The notes: generated by a model not told the origin, from the letters alone. Shown: positions 10,340 to 19,978, counted from the first letter of the stretch. The stretch is 64,000 nt of DNA from Glutamicibacter protophormiae (GCF_014647495.1 NZ_BMPH01000013.1:1-64000); one strand, 5' to 3'. A program made the numbers and translations.

Positions 10340-11784
10340 TGCAGCTCGGCGGTCCACGGGTCGATCTTCACGGCTGGCTGCTTGCGGGTGGCCAGCCAAT
10401 GGCCCAGCCAGAGCAGCAGGAAGATCGGCAGGCCGATGTAGGAGGAAACCACCTGCAGCAGGTTGCCTTCGACGACCGCCTGGTAGTTCTGGCCGGCGAT
10501 GACCACGATGAGGATCGCGAAGGCCAGGATGGGACCCAGCGGGAACAGCGGCGCCTTGTAGGGCAGCTTGGCCAGGTCCTGGCCGCTGGCGATGTATTGC
10601 TTGCGGAACTGGTAGTGGCAGACCGCAATGCCGATCCAGGCGATGAACCCGGACAAGCCGGAGACGTTCAGCAGCCAGGTGTAGGCAGCGCCTTGGCCGA
10701 TGATCGCTGTGAGGAAGCCGAACAGGCCCACCGAGGCGGTCAGCAGCATCGCCGGCATCGGCACGCCGTTGCGGTTCAGCCGGGCGAAGATCTTCGGGGC
10801 CTTGCCGTCCAGCGCCATCGAGTACAGCATGCGCGCTGAAGCATATAGCCCTGAGTTGCCGGCGGACAGGATGGCGGAGAGGATCACGGCGTTCATCAGG
10901 GCCGCGGCGAAGGCAATGCCCGCACGCTCGAAGACCAGGGTGAACGGCGAGGTCGCGATGTCGGAGGCCTCGGAGGAGAGCAGCGAGGGATCCAGGTACG
11001 GGATCAGCATGCCGATGACGAAGATCGCGCCGATGTAGAACAGCATGATGCGCCAGAAGATCGCCTTGATGGCGCGCGGGATGTCGCGCTTGGGGTTCTC
11101 CGCCTCGCCGGCGGCCACGCCGACCAGCTCGGTGCCCTGGAAGGAGAAGCCGGCGATCATGAAGACCGAGACGATGGACAGCCAGCCACCGACGATCGGA
11201 GCCTCGCCATCCGTCCAGTTGCTGAAGCCCGGGGAGCTGCCGCCGATGATCCCGAAGATCATCGCGACGCCGCAGATCAAGAACACGATGACGGTAATGA
11301 CCTTGATCATCGCCAGCCAGTATTCACCTTCGCCGAAGGCCTTGGCGGACAGCGCGTTCAGCCCGGTGAGCAGCGCCAGGAAGATCGCCGCCCAGATCCA
11401 GCTCGGTGAATCGGGGAACCAGTAGGACATGATGATGCCCGCGGCAACCAATTCCGCGGCGACGGTGATCGCCCAGTTGAACCAGTAGTTCCAGCCGATC
11501 GCGAAGCCGAAGTGGCGGTTGACGAACACCGTGGCGTAGGTCTGGAAGGAGCCGGCAACCGGTAGGCGCGCGCTCATCTCCCCCAGCGACTGCATCAGCA
11601 GCAGGACCATGAGCCCGATCAACCCGTAGGCGATCAGCGCTCCCCCGGGCCCTGCGTCGGCGATCGCGCCTCCGGAGGCGACGAACAATCCGGTTCCGAT
11701 CGATCCGCCAATTGCAATCATCTGCAGGTGGCGGGCCTTGAGACCACGCTTCAGACCGTCGTGGGACGGTGCGGGCTCACTCAT
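10336..11784 (-). CDS. Amino-acid permease (APC superfamily, LysP/AnsP-like)
   Basis: 12-helix amino-acid/proton symporter of the AAT family, 482 aa. The helix 1 signature [14 protein letters not shown] and the following [16 protein letters not shown] are diagnostic, as is [14 protein letters not shown]. Best overall resemblance is to lysine-, GABA- or asparagine-type permeases; the substrate cannot be fixed. It stands alone between pgm (convergent) and the aldehyde dehydrogenase gene. The 79 bases upstream hold its promoter, but I see no clear operator. Confidence 0.93.
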   Translation of the reverse strand: MSEPAPSHDGLKRGLKARHLQMIAIGGSIGTGLFVASGGAIADAGPGGALIAYGLIGLMVLLLMQSLGEMSARLPVAGSFQTYATVFVNRHFGFAIGWNYWFNWAITVAAELVAAGIIMSYWFPDSPSWIWAAIFLALLTGLNALSAKAFGEGEYWLAMIKVITVIVFLICGVAMIFGIIGGSSPGFSNWTDGEAPIVGGWLSIVSVFMIAGFSFQGTELVGVAAGEAENPKRDIPRAIKAIFWRIMLFYIGAIFVIGMLIPYLDPSLLSSEASDIATSPFTLVFERAGIAFAAALMNAVILSAILSAGNSGLYASARMLYSMALDGKAPKIFARLNRNGVPMPAMLLTASVGLFGFLTAIIGQGAAYTWLLNVSGLSGFIAWIGIAVCHYQFRKQYIASGQDLAKLPYKAPLFPLGPILAFAILIVVIAGQNYQAVVEGNLLQVVSSYIGLPIFLLLWLGHWLATRKQPAVKIDPWTAELH

Positions 11785-11863
11785 GCGTTACAGCTCCTGG
11801 TGCATAGAAAAATCCAACCTTTCAATCCAAGCACCACGGCGAGCTCAAACGCTATGAACCGCG

Positions 11864-13297
11864 CTACAGTAAGCGATCAATAATCTTTCGCTTAGCCCAT
11901 GAGTACGGAGGATAAATTGCGCTCAGGGTATCTACCACCGTAGTTTTGCTCAGTTCCGAGCGTATTTGCGAAAGCCGGTCGAAGCCGTGCTTGCCGTGGT
12001 AGGAGCCCATTCCGCTGGGACCAACCCCGCCGAAGGGCAGGGACGGAATGATCATCTGGGCCAACGGGGCATTGTGCACGATGGCGCCGGCGCGCACCCG
12101 GTCGGAGAAGATCGACTGCAGCCGCGGGCTTTCGCTCATCAGGTAGGCCGCCAGCGGAGCAGGCCGAGCGGCAATGAATTCCAGCGCCTCTTCGAAGGTG
12201 GCCACCTCGATCACCGGCAAAATGGGACCGAAGATTTCCTCCTGCATCAGCGTTCCGTCGAGGTCGACGTTGCGCATGATGGTCGGCGCGATGCGCAGGG
12301 TCGTCTCGTCGTACTGTCCGCCGTGCACCACCTCGCCCTGTTCGAACATGTCCAGCAAGCGCTGGAAATGGCGGTGGCTGGCGATGCGGCCGAAGTCGGG
12401 GTGCGTCAGCGGGTCCTTGCCGTAGAAGCTGTGGATGGTCTGGCTCAGGCGCTCGATCAGCGGCGCCGAGTCGCCGATGGACAGCACGTAGTCCGGCGCC
12501 ACGCAGGTCTGGCCCGCGTTCATGAACTTGGCGTAGGCCAGCCGTTTGGCGACGGCCGGCAGCTGGTTGTCCACCACGGCCGGGGACTTGCCGCCCAGCT
12601 CCAGGGTGGTCGGAGTCAGGTGCTTGGCGGCCGCGGCGGCGACCACCTTGGCGACCTTCTCGCCGCCGGTGAGGAAAATGTGGTCCCAGCGCGCAGCCAG
12701 CAGTTCGGTGGCGGTGTCAACGCCGCCTTCGATGACTGCGTATACGCGGTTGTCCAGGTAGAGCGGCAGGAACTTGGCCAATGCCCCGGAGGTCGCCGGG
12801 GCAATCTCCGAAGGCTTGAGCACTGCGGCATTGCCGGCGGCGATGGCGGCGACCAGCGGGGCCAGCATGAGCTGCAGCGGGTAGTTCCACGGGCCGATGA
12901 TCAGCACTACGCCCAGCGGACGTGGCTCGACCTTGGCCATGGCCGGCTGCAGTGCGAGCGGCACCTTGACGTTGGTGTGGTCCATCCATTCGGCCAGATG
13001 GCGCAGCGCAAAGTCGATTTCGGCGCGGACCACGTCTACCTCGGAGAACTTCGCCTCGGTGGCGCCCTTGCCCAGGTCCTCGTTCAGCGCGGACAGGAAG
13101 TCGTCCAAATGCTCGTCGAGCATCTTCTCCAGCGCGCGCAGCTGCTGGACGCGGAAGCGGCGCGGGTGGGTAATGCGGGAATCGGCCGAGTGGCGCAGGC
13201 TGGCGAGCGTGGCGGCGATTTTCGAAGGATGCTCGTCCACGGGCGGCGCGAAGTCGCCGACGGGATCGGGCAGCGGAGTGGAAGTAAACAGGCCCAT
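11864..13297 (-). CDS. Aldehyde dehydrogenase (class 3 / fatty or aryl aldehyde type)
   Basis: NAD(P)-dependent oxidation of aldehydes to acids. The catalytic Cys lies in NAGQTCVAPDYVL and the general base Glu in LELGGKSP. The sequence ends with a hydrophobic/basic tail (PPYSWAKRKIIDRLL) and uses IGPWNYPLQL for cofactor binding, features of the ALDH3/coniferyl-aldehyde dehydrogenase group rather than betaine or acetaldehyde enzymes. 477 aa. Monocistronic, divergent from the membrane protein-GntR operon with 85 bases between the two starts. Confidence 0.94.
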   Translation of the reverse strand: MGLFTSTPLPDPVGDFAPPVDEHPSKIAATLASLRHSADSRITHPRRFRVQQLRALEKMLDEHLDDFLSALNEDLGKGATEAKFSEVDVVRAEIDFALRHLAEWMDHTNVKVPLALQPAMAKVEPRPLGVVLIIGPWNYPLQLMLAPLVAAIAAGNAAVLKPSEIAPATSGALAKFLPLYLDNRVYAVIEGGVDTATELLAARWDHIFLTGGEKVAKVVAAAAAKHLTPTTLELGGKSPAVVDNQLPAVAKRLAYAKFMNAGQTCVAPDYVLSIGDSAPLIERLSQTIHSFYGKDPLTHPDFGRIASHRHFQRLLDMFEQGEVVHGGQYDETTLRIAPTIMRNVDLDGTLMQEEIFGPILPVIEVATFEEALEFIAARPAPLAAYLMSESPRLQSIFSDRVRAGAIVHNAPLAQMIIPSLPFGGVGPSGMGSYHGKHGFDRLSQIRSELSKTTVVDTLSAIYPPYSWAKRKIIDRLL

Positions 13298-13353
13298 GAA
13301 TCGAGACTACGTCAATGCGCTGGAGTTGGCCTGATTGAGACCCCTCTTTATTT

Positions 13354-13373
13354 TGTATCAACTGGTTGGTACA
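13354..13373. promoter_or_regulatory. Near-palindromic operator, probable GntR (YtrA-type) site
   Basis: TGTATCAACTGGTTGGTACA reads the same on both strands at 16 of 20 positions, with arms TGTA-CAAC / GTTG-TACA. It lies 9 bases upstream of the ATG at 13383 and would overlap the promoter (possible -10 TACATT at 13370-13375). The last gene of the operon encodes a YtrA-type GntR repressor, the obvious candidate ligand. Confidence 0.65.
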
Positions 13374-13382
13374 TTAAGCCTC

Positions 13383-14939
13383 ATGCAGGGGTTTTCATCG
13401 GCCGCTATCGGCCTCGCACTCATTGCCGGAGTCATCTATCTCTGGCTCAGGGCCGTAGCCCGCAACCGAAATACCCCTGCACTGGCGCGTGCCAAGTCGC
13501 ATTCCTTCTGGTGCGCGCTCATTGCCTTCTTCGCCAGCACTTCGACCCCTGATCAGCCGTTCTGGTCGATTGCGGCTGATGGTTCCACGCAGTGGCCGGC
13601 GGAAAACATCTGGTTCTCGGTCCTCAGCCCAGCGCTCTGGCTTGGCACGGTCTATCTGATCGGGCTCTACAGCTGGCCACGTGAACTGAAAAGCGTACGC
13701 AGCGCCTCGCTGGAGCCGCGATCCCTCACCACACCGGTACCCCGCCGGCTGCTGGTCACTGCTTGCCTGCTTGCCGCACTTTCCATTGCCAGCCTCTGGC
13801 CGATGCTCTCCCAGCCGGGTTTCGTACCAGTCCCCGCAATCGAGACGGTTGTCGCCGGGGAATTGTTGTCCACGGACGACCAGCAAGGCATCATGCCCGG
13901 CAGGGAAGCCATCGCGTATACGGCGTTGCAGATCATCGCCTTGATGACCTCCATGGCAATGATTGCATTGGTCATCCTGCGTCGCAGTCCGCTGAACGGC
14001 ATCTCGCACCATGACAACCAGGTGCTGCGCGCGACATGGCTCAACCGTTTGCTGCGTACTGGCGGTTTTCTGCTGGCAGTTGCCGCAGTGGAGAATCTCA
14101 GTTTCGTCGTGGCGACCCCGTTGGGCATGGGAGTTCACGGTGTTGAGCCGGACAGCCAATGGATGATGGCCTCGAATATCTTTATGCTCGCCGTCAGTGC
14201 CGTGATGTTCTTCTGGGGGCCGAAGGCAAACTTCGAAGGCGAACCCCGGCGTGCTGCCTGCTATGCCTTCGGCCGAGCCCGCGATCACCTACTGGTGATG
14301 GCCTTTGTCGCTACCTTGGTGGCTTTGCTGAGCGTTTTCCTTTCCTCGGCGGCCGTCGAGTATGTCGCGGACGAGGTAGACAGATGGAGCCGTCCGATCA
14401 TTGGCGAGCACGCCTTGGCCACGATGTTCACCCTGCTCGTCGCTGCTTTGGCATACCTGCTCATCACCTGCTCACTCACCGCTTACGGCCATTTGATGGC
14501 CGGCGCGGCCCGGCAGCTGCCCCGACTGGCCAGCAGGCTTCCCACCTACATCTACTGCGTCGCCGGGGTTGTCGGGACAACGGGGATCGTCCTCCTGTTC
14601 GCTCCCCCTCATGATCCGCACGCGATGCTCGTAACAGCGAAGACCTGGGAAACGCTCGCTGTTGTCTCGGCGCTTGCGGCCGCGGTTGTCGGCGCGATCT
14701 GGTGGGTCCGCCGCTGCGCGGTGCCGTGGAAGCTGAACGCCGAAGAAGAAATCTGGTACCGGCAGGTCTTGGAACTGCGCATCCTGCGGACGTCGAGCAG
14801 CGCGCTGCTATTGATGCCCACGTGGGCCTATGATCTCGGTCCAGCGATGGTCGCGATCGGGTTGATCCCCTGCTGCATTCCTTCCATGGTTGTGCTGAAT
14901 AAGCCCACGGCATCGATTCCCTACAGGCAACCTGCATGA
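13383..14939 (+). CDS. Polytopic membrane protein of unknown function
   Basis: About 518 residues with roughly ten hydrophobic segments; no transporter signature that I recognise. The stretch WSIAADGSTQWPAENIW near residue 50 loosely recalls the extracytoplasmic PxHW-type motif of DUF1648 membrane proteins, which are often next to YtrA-type GntR regulators, but the match is weak. A TTG at 13335 is an alternative start, yet it would put the operator inside the coding region. The ATG at 13383 has no ribosome-binding site and may be leaderless. The TGA overlaps the ATG of the GntR gene, so the two are co-transcribed. Confidence 0.75.
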   Translation: MQGFSSAAIGLALIAGVIYLWLRAVARNRNTPALARAKSHSFWCALIAFFASTSTPDQPFWSIAADGSTQWPAENIWFSVLSPALWLGTVYLIGLYSWPRELKSVRSASLEPRSLTTPVPRRLLVTACLLAALSIASLWPMLSQPGFVPVPAIETVVAGELLSTDDQQGIMPGREAIAYTALQIIALMTSMAMIALVILRRSPLNGISHHDNQVLRATWLNRLLRTGGFLLAVAAVENLSFVVATPLGMGVHGVEPDSQWMMASNIFMLAVSAVMFFWGPKANFEGEPRRAACYAFGRARDHLLVMAFVATLVALLSVFLSSAAVEYVADEVDRWSRPIIGEHALATMFTLLVAALAYLLITCSLTAYGHLMAGAARQLPRLASRLPTYIYCVAGVVGTTGIVLLFAPPHDPHAMLVTAKTWETLAVVSALAAAVVGAIWWVRRCAVPWKLNAEEEIWYRQVLELRILRTSSSALLLMPTWAYDLGPAMVAIGLIPCCIPSMVVLNKPTASIPYRQPA

Positions 14940-15301
14940 GCGCCCAGATCACCGTGGACCTGGACTCGACGCTTCCGCCCTACGAACAGATCCGGGCCCA
15001 GGTGGCCTCGCTGATATCGCTGGGTGAGCTGGCGGCCGGGAGCAAGCTGCCCACGGTGCGCGCGCTGGCCACCGACCTGGGAGTGGCGGCGGGCACCGTG
15101 GCCCGCGCCTACAAGGAACTGGAGGCCGAAGGCCTGATCTCCTCGCGCCGCCGGGCGGGCACCGTGGTCAACCAGCTGCCCGGGCAGCAGCCGCTGGACG
15201 AGCACCTCATTCGGGCCGTGGACCGGGTCTGGGAGCTGGCCGCGGAGCTGGGGGTGGACGCGGCGACGGTAAAGGCGCTGGTGGAGCGCCGGGCGCGATA
15301 G
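14936..15301 (+). CDS. GntR-family transcriptional regulator, YtrA subfamily
   Basis: 121 residues: winged helix-turn-helix at about residues 10-77 (LPPYEQIRAQVASLI ... LPTVRALATDLGVAAGTVARAYKELEAEGLI) and only a short helical C-terminal extension, which defines the YtrA group. Such regulators usually repress the operon they belong to and are relieved by cell-envelope stress or antibiotics. The start overlaps the upstream membrane-protein stop by four bases. The near-palindrome at 13354-13373 is its likely site. Confidence 0.93.
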   Translation: MSAQITVDLDSTLPPYEQIRAQVASLISLGELAAGSKLPTVRALATDLGVAAGTVARAYKELEAEGLISSRRRAGTVVNQLPGQQPLDEHLIRAVDRVWELAAELGVDAATVKALVERRAR

Positions 15302-15413
15302 CACGGGCGTTTCCTCACCAGCCCATCATTCCTGCGTAGCCAGGATATGCTCGACGGAACCCGACCCTGTCTACGGGCTCGCTTTAATCTCGCCGCATTG
15401 GAATGGACTATCA

Positions 15414-15608
15414 GTGGATCCGGTTTCGATTTTAATCGTCTGCGTATTGCTCATGCTTTGCGCGCTGCCGTTTGCCGTAGGGGCTATGCGCAGTCTCGAC
15501 CGACGCGCCGACGACCTCGAAGGATCGGACCCTGAAATCTCCAAAGCCCTTCGAGAAGCCCGCAAGAATATCGATCGCGGCAGGGGTTACGAAGATCCGA
15601 GGCTATAG
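15414..15608 (+). CDS. Small single-helix membrane protein
   Basis: 64 residues from a GTG start: an N-terminal hydrophobic helix (VSILIVCVLLMLCALPFAVGAM) followed by a charged cytoplasmic tail rich in Asp, Glu and Arg. No family recognised. The amphipathic design and placement in an otherwise empty gap between the GntR gene and the TPP riboswitch argue for a real gene, but there is no strong ribosome-binding site. Confidence 0.55.
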   Translation: MDPVSILIVCVLLMLCALPFAVGAMRSLDRRADDLEGSDPEISKALREARKNIDRGRGYEDPRL

Positions 15609-15687
15609 CGGCCAGCGTCTGCGGACCGGGTCGCCGCGGCGTTAGGATTTGTCCTCGCGCGGTTATCTGCGTACCCTCGGGATCAGT

Positions 15688-15763
15688 GACACGGGGTGTC
15701 GGAGAAGCCGACTGAGATGAGACCCGTTGAACCTGAACTAGGTCAAGCTAGCGGAGGGATGTC
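15688..15763 (+). promoter_or_regulatory. TPP riboswitch (thi box)
   Basis: All thi-box landmarks are present in order: P1 GACA, ACGGGGTGTC, the CTGAGATGAGACCCGTTGAACCTGA core (15712-15736), the GGTCAAGCTAGC arm and GGAGGGATGTC closing P1. The closing strand ends two bases before the thiM ATG. The Shine-Dalgarno GGAGGG (15753-15758) is therefore inside the aptamer, so thiamine pyrophosphate binding should hide it directly and block translation. Confidence 0.95.
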
Positions 15764-15765
15764 GC

Positions 15766-16560
15766 ATGACTCTGCCTATTGTTGCCCGCAATTACCGGGA
15801 ACAATCCCCCTTGGTGTTCTGCCTGACGAACACCGTGGTTGCCAATTTCACCGCCAACGTGCTGCTGGCTTCCGGCGCGGCCCCGGCCATGACGGACCTG
15901 CCCGGGGAAGCCGGGCCGTTCGCCGCGGTCGCCTCGGCCATGCTGGTCAACCTGGGCACGCCCACCACCGAACAGCTGCGTGCCATGGAAGAAGCCGTCG
16001 AGTCGGCGAGCGCCGCAGGCACCCCCTGGGTGCTTGACCCGGTGGCCGTCGGTGCGCTGCCGGTGCGCACCGAATTCGCCCAGCGCATCGTTGCCCGGCG
16101 CCCCACGCTGATCCGCGGCAACGCCTCGGAAATCATGGCGCTGGCCGGATGGGAATCCTCCGGCCGAGGTGTGGACTCGCTGGACAGCGTGCAGGAAGCC
16201 ATCGCCGCCGGGCGCGAGCTGGCAGTGAAATACGGTTCGGTGGTCGCGATTTCCGGCGAGGCGGATGCGGTCATCGACGCGCAGCGCACCGTGCTGGTGC
16301 ACACCAACGGCATCGGCCTGACCCGCATCACCGGCGGCGGCTGCGCCCTGGGCGCGGTATGCGCAGGCATGCTCGCGGTGCACGAGGACCCGTTCGAAGC
16401 CGCCGTGGCGGCCCACGGATACTACGGCCTGGCCGCCGAAAAGGCGCTGGCCGCCAGCTCCGGGCCGGGCAGCTTTGCCGTGGCCTTCCTTGATTCCCTG
16501 GCGGCCGTCGAGCCCGCCGCACTTGAGAGCCTGAACTGTGAGGAGACGACCCATGCGTGA
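15766..16560 (+). CDS. thiM: Hydroxyethylthiazole kinase
   Basis: Phosphorylates 4-methyl-5-(2-hydroxyethyl)thiazole, a salvage step that feeds ThiE. Family hallmarks: [34 protein letters not shown] at the N-terminus, the VLDPVAVGA strand, [11 protein letters not shown], and the ribokinase-like anion hole [11 protein letters not shown] with the active-site Cys. 264 aa, normal. First gene of the thiMED operon, directly after the TPP riboswitch; the 3' end overlaps the thiE start. Confidence 0.97.
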   Translation: MTLPIVARNYREQSPLVFCLTNTVVANFTANVLLASGAAPAMTDLPGEAGPFAAVASAMLVNLGTPTTEQLRAMEEAVESASAAGTPWVLDPVAVGALPVRTEFAQRIVARRPTLIRGNASEIMALAGWESSGRGVDSLDSVQEAIAAGRELAVKYGSVVAISGEADAVIDAQRTVLVHTNGIGLTRITGGGCALGAVCAGMLAVHEDPFEAAVAAHGYYGLAAEKALAASSGPGSFAVAFLDSLAAVEPAALESLNCEETTHA

Positions 16561-17194
16561 ACTCGGAGCCTACCTGGTGGCCAACACCGCCAGCTGCACC
16601 CCGCACAGCACCCTTGAGGTGATCGAAGCAGCCGTGGCCGGCGGGATCCAGTGGATCCAGCTGCGCGCCAAGGAGGAAAGCGCGCGCGAGTTCTTCGAGC
16701 TGACGCTCGCCGCCGCGAAGCTGACCGAAGGCAAGGCCGAGCTGCTGGTCAACGACCGCATCGACGTGTTCCTGGCCGCGCGCGCCGCGGGGGCCGCGGT
16801 GACCGGCATCCACATCGGGCAGAAGGATGTGCCGGTGCATCTGGCCCGCCAGTTGCTCGGCGAGGGCATCATCGGGCTGAGCGCCTCCACCGAGGAGCAG
16901 ATCGCCCAGGCCAATCGCGATGCCGCGTTCATCGACTATCTGGGGGTGGGTGCCGTGCGCGCCACCCCGACCAAGAAGGACCACCCCACCCCGCTGGGCC
17001 TGGACGGCTTCGCGGCGCGCACCGGGTGGACCGAGCTGCCCTGCGTGGCCATCGGCGCGGTGACCGCCGACGACGCCGCAGCCATCCGCGCCGGGGGCGG
17101 CGCCGGGCTGGCCGTGGTGCGGCCGGTCTGCCAGTCCGCTGATCCGCGCGCCGCCAGCGCCCAGCTGGTCTCCGCATGGGAGGCGGCGAAGTGA
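16553..17194 (+). CDS. thiE: Thiamine-phosphate synthase
   Basis: Condenses HMP pyrophosphate with thiazole phosphate to make thiamine phosphate. TIM-barrel with the pyrophosphate-binding [31 protein letters not shown] and [14 protein letters not shown] segments; the variant ALGAV-type loop carries TPTK as in the family. 213 aa from the ATG at 16553, which has GAGGAGA upstream and overlaps the thiM stop. An upstream GTG at 16538 coincides with the ribosome-binding site and is unlikely. Confidence 0.96.
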   Translation: MRELGAYLVANTASCTPHSTLEVIEAAVAGGIQWIQLRAKEESAREFFELTLAAAKLTEGKAELLVNDRIDVFLAARAAGAAVTGIHIGQKDVPVHLARQLLGEGIIGLSASTEEQIAQANRDAAFIDYLGVGAVRATPTKKDHPTPLGLDGFAARTGWTELPCVAIGAVTADDAAAIRAGGGAGLAVVRPVCQSADPRAASAQLVSAWEAAK

Positions 17195-18615
17195 ACATCC
17201 TTTCCATTGCTGGTTCCGACCCGTCCGGCGGCGCCGGCATCCAGGCTGACCTGAAGACCATCGCCGCCAACGGCGGCTACGGCATGGCGGTGATCGCGGC
17301 GCTGACCGCGCAGAATACCCTCGGGGTCAGCGGCGTGCAGGCCATCGGCGCGGACTTCGTCACCGCGCAGCTCGAAGCGATCAGCGCGGATGTACGCATC
17401 GACGCGGTGAAGATCGGCATGCTCGCCAACCAGGAGATCATCGACGCGGTGGCCGCCTGGCTGGATACCGTCAGCGTCCCGGTGGTGCTTGATCCGGTCA
17501 TGGTGGCGACCAGCGGCGATGCTCTGCTGGAAGACGCCGCCGCGCTGCACCCGCTGCTGGCCCGCGCCACGGTCATCACCCCGAACACCGCCGAGCTCGG
17601 CGCGCTGCTCGGCGTTGCCGCCGCGCAGGACTGGTCGGGCGCCCTGGACCAGGCGCAGCGCCTGGCCGAGGCCCATGACGTGCTGGTGCTGGCCAAGGGC
17701 GGGCACCTGTCCGGGGCGCAATGCCCGGACGCGCTGGTCTCCGCCGCCGGGGTGCTGGCAGAATTCACCTCCCCGCGCCATGCCACCAAGAACACCCACG
17801 GCACCGGCTGCACCTTGTCCAGCGCGCTGGCCACCCGCTTTGCCGCGACCGGCGACTGGTCCGCGGCGCTGGAGCAGGCCAAAGGGTACCTGGACCGCGC
17901 CATCGGCGCCGCGGATCAGCTGCAGGTGGGCTCCGGGCACGGCCCGGTGCACCACTTCGTCGACTTCTTCGGTGCCGCGGATCCGATGGCCGCGTGGTGG
18001 GAGGACATCGCTCCGCTGCGCTCGGGCATCGACGAGCTGGCATTCATCGTGCAGCTGGCCGACGGCACCCTGGAGCGCGAGAAGTTCGAATACTACCTGG
18101 CGCAGGACGCGCTGTACCTGCAGCGCTATGCGCAGGTGCTCGCGCAGGCCAGCGCGCTGGCCCCGGAGCTGGATTCCCAGCGTTTCTGGGCCAGGGGCGC
18201 CGGGGAGATCCTGAAGGGCGAGCTGCAGCTGCACCGCAGCCGCCTGGTGGAGGGGCTGGCGAATCCGTCGGCCACCACCTTGAACTACGTGAACCACCTG
18301 GCCTCGTGCAACACCAGCTATCCGGAGCTGATCGCCGCGATCCTGCCGTGCTACTGGCTGTACCAGGACATCGGCAAGCGCCTGGCCGCGGCCAACCACG
18401 AGGGGCATCCCTACGGCGACTGGCTGCAGACCTACGCCTCGGAGGAATTCGACGCATCCACCGCGCAGGCCATCGAGATGGTGCGTGATGCCTGGATGCT
18501 GGCCGATGCCGGGCAGCGCGAACGGATGCGCCAGGCATTCCTGCGGTCTTCGGAACATGAGCTGGCCTTTTTCGCCCAGGCCCATGCCGAGAGCGTAGAA
18601 TTCTCTACGGCCTAA
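17191..18615 (+). CDS. thiD: ThiD-TenA fusion: HMP(-P) kinase and aminopyrimidine aminohydrolase
   Basis: Residues ~1-265 are a ThiD kinase ([49 protein letters not shown]) that phosphorylates hydroxymethylpyrimidine twice. Residues ~270-474 are a TenA domain (FEYYLAQDALYL, LPCYWLYQDIG with the catalytic Cys, YASEEF), which recycles degraded thiamine by hydrolysing aminopyrimidine. The fused order gives degradation-product salvage and kinase activity in one chain. Start chosen at the GTG overlapping the thiE stop, with GGGAGG upstream; an ATG at 17176 would swallow that site. Confidence 0.94.
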   Translation: MNILSIAGSDPSGGAGIQADLKTIAANGGYGMAVIAALTAQNTLGVSGVQAIGADFVTAQLEAISADVRIDAVKIGMLANQEIIDAVAAWLDTVSVPVVLDPVMVATSGDALLEDAAALHPLLARATVITPNTAELGALLGVAAAQDWSGALDQAQRLAEAHDVLVLAKGGHLSGAQCPDALVSAAGVLAEFTSPRHATKNTHGTGCTLSSALATRFAATGDWSAALEQAKGYLDRAIGAADQLQVGSGHGPVHHFVDFFGAADPMAAWWEDIAPLRSGIDELAFIVQLADGTLEREKFEYYLAQDALYLQRYAQVLAQASALAPELDSQRFWARGAGEILKGELQLHRSRLVEGLANPSATTLNYVNHLASCNTSYPELIAAILPCYWLYQDIGKRLAAANHEGHPYGDWLQTYASEEFDASTAQAIEMVRDAWMLADAGQRERMRQAFLRSSEHELAFFAQAHAESVEFSTA

Positions 18616-18649
18616 AACGCGTTAAGGCCGCAGAGTCTGGAGGAACTGC

Positions 18650-19921
18650 ATGAGTTGGAGCATTCACGGCAACGGCAAGACGATCACCCCCGGTGAAGTC
18701 GTTGCCCCGGATGAGCGGCTGCACTGGCCGCAGACCATCTCCATCGGCACGCAGCACATCCTGGCGATGTTCGGCTCCAGCATCCTGGTCCCGACCATCA
18801 CCGGGTTCCCGGTCACCACGACCCTGCTCTTCACGGGTGTGGCGACCATCCTGTTCCTGCTGATCACCCGGAACAAGGTGCCCAGCTACCTGGGGTCCTC
18901 CTTTGCGCTGATCGCCCCGGTGGTGGCCACCACCAAGGCCCACGACATGTCCGCGGCGCTGGGCGGCATCGTGATGACCGGCGCGCTGCTGTTCCTGGTG
19001 GGCGTGGTGGTGCAGAAGACCGGCACCGGCTGGATCCACGCGCTGATGCCGCCGGTGGTCATGGGCACCATCGTGGCGCTGATCGGACTCAACCTGGCCG
19101 GCGCCACACTCAAGCCGATGCAGGACTTCCCGGCCACTACCTTCCTGACCGTGATCGCCACGGTGCTGGCCACCGTGCTGTTCAAGGGGCTGCTGGGACG
19201 GTTGTCGATCCTGGTCGGCCTGGTGGTCGGCTACCTGATCGCGCTGGCCCAGGGACAGGTGGACTTCTCCGGGCTGGCCGATGCCGACTGGCTCGGCCTG
19301 CCGATCTTCAACACCCCGAGCTTCCATTTGGACACCGCGCTGATGTTCCTGCCGGCGGTCTTCGTGCTGATCGCGGAGAACATCGGCCATGTGCGCACCG
19401 TGGGCGTGATGACAGGCCGCGACCTGTCAGCCTTCAATGGCCGCGCGCTGATGGCCGACGGCGCCGCCAGCATGGTGGCGGGATTCGGCGGCGGCTCGGC
19501 CACGACCACCTACGCGGAGAACATCGGCGTCATGGCCGCCTCCCGCGTGTACTCCACGGCCGCCTACTGGGTCGCGGCGATCGCCGCGATGGCCCTGGCC
19601 TTCATGCCGAAGGTGGGTGCGCTGATCGGCACCATCCCGGAAGGCGTGATCGGCGGGCTGGGCATCGTGCTCTACGGCATGATCGGCATCGTGGGCGCGC
19701 GTCTGTGGATCGAGTCCAAGGTGGACTTCGGCAATCCGATCAACCTGATGACCGCGGGAACCGGCCTGATCATCGCCATCGCGGTGACCAGCGAGATCAC
19801 TTTCGGGCAGTTCCAGCTGGGCGGCATTGCGCTGGGAACCATAGCCACCCTGGTGGTCTTCCACCTGATGAGCATCGCGGCGAAGCTGCGCGGGAACGAC
19901 CTGTCCCAGACCAGCGCCTAG
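18650..19921 (+). CDS. Uracil-xanthine permease family (NCS2) transporter
   Basis: 423 aa with about 12-14 helices. HWPQTISIGTQHILAMFGSSILVP and the nucleobase-binding region with AENIGHVRTVGVMTG and GFGGGSATTTYAENIGVMA are typical of UraA-like uracil:proton symporters. It starts 34 bases after thiD-tenA with a good GGAGGAA site and no terminator between, so it is probably the last gene of the thiamine operon. That position suggests uptake of a thiamine-related pyrimidine, although UraA-like proteins normally carry uracil. Confidence 0.92.
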   Translation: MSWSIHGNGKTITPGEVVAPDERLHWPQTISIGTQHILAMFGSSILVPTITGFPVTTTLLFTGVATILFLLITRNKVPSYLGSSFALIAPVVATTKAHDMSAALGGIVMTGALLFLVGVVVQKTGTGWIHALMPPVVMGTIVALIGLNLAGATLKPMQDFPATTFLTVIATVLATVLFKGLLGRLSILVGLVVGYLIALAQGQVDFSGLADADWLGLPIFNTPSFHLDTALMFLPAVFVLIAENIGHVRTVGVMTGRDLSAFNGRALMADGAASMVAGFGGGSATTTYAENIGVMAASRVYSTAAYWVAAIAAMALAFMPKVGALIGTIPEGVIGGLGIVLYGMIGIVGARLWIESKVDFGNPINLMTAGTGLIIAIAVTSEITFGQFQLGGIALGTIATLVVFHLMSIAAKLRGNDLSQTSA

Positions 19922-19940
19922 TTTTCACTTTTTCAGCGCT

Positions 19941-19978
19941 GCGGCGGCCGGCATCCCCACGGGGAAGCCGGCCGCCGC
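19941..19978 (+). terminator. Terminator of the thiamine operon
   Basis: 12-bp stem GCGGCGGCCGGC (19941-19952) with its complement at 19967-19978; the loop contains a nested CCCC/GGGG pair. It begins 20 bases after the permease stop and is followed by CATTTAA. Confidence 0.8.
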
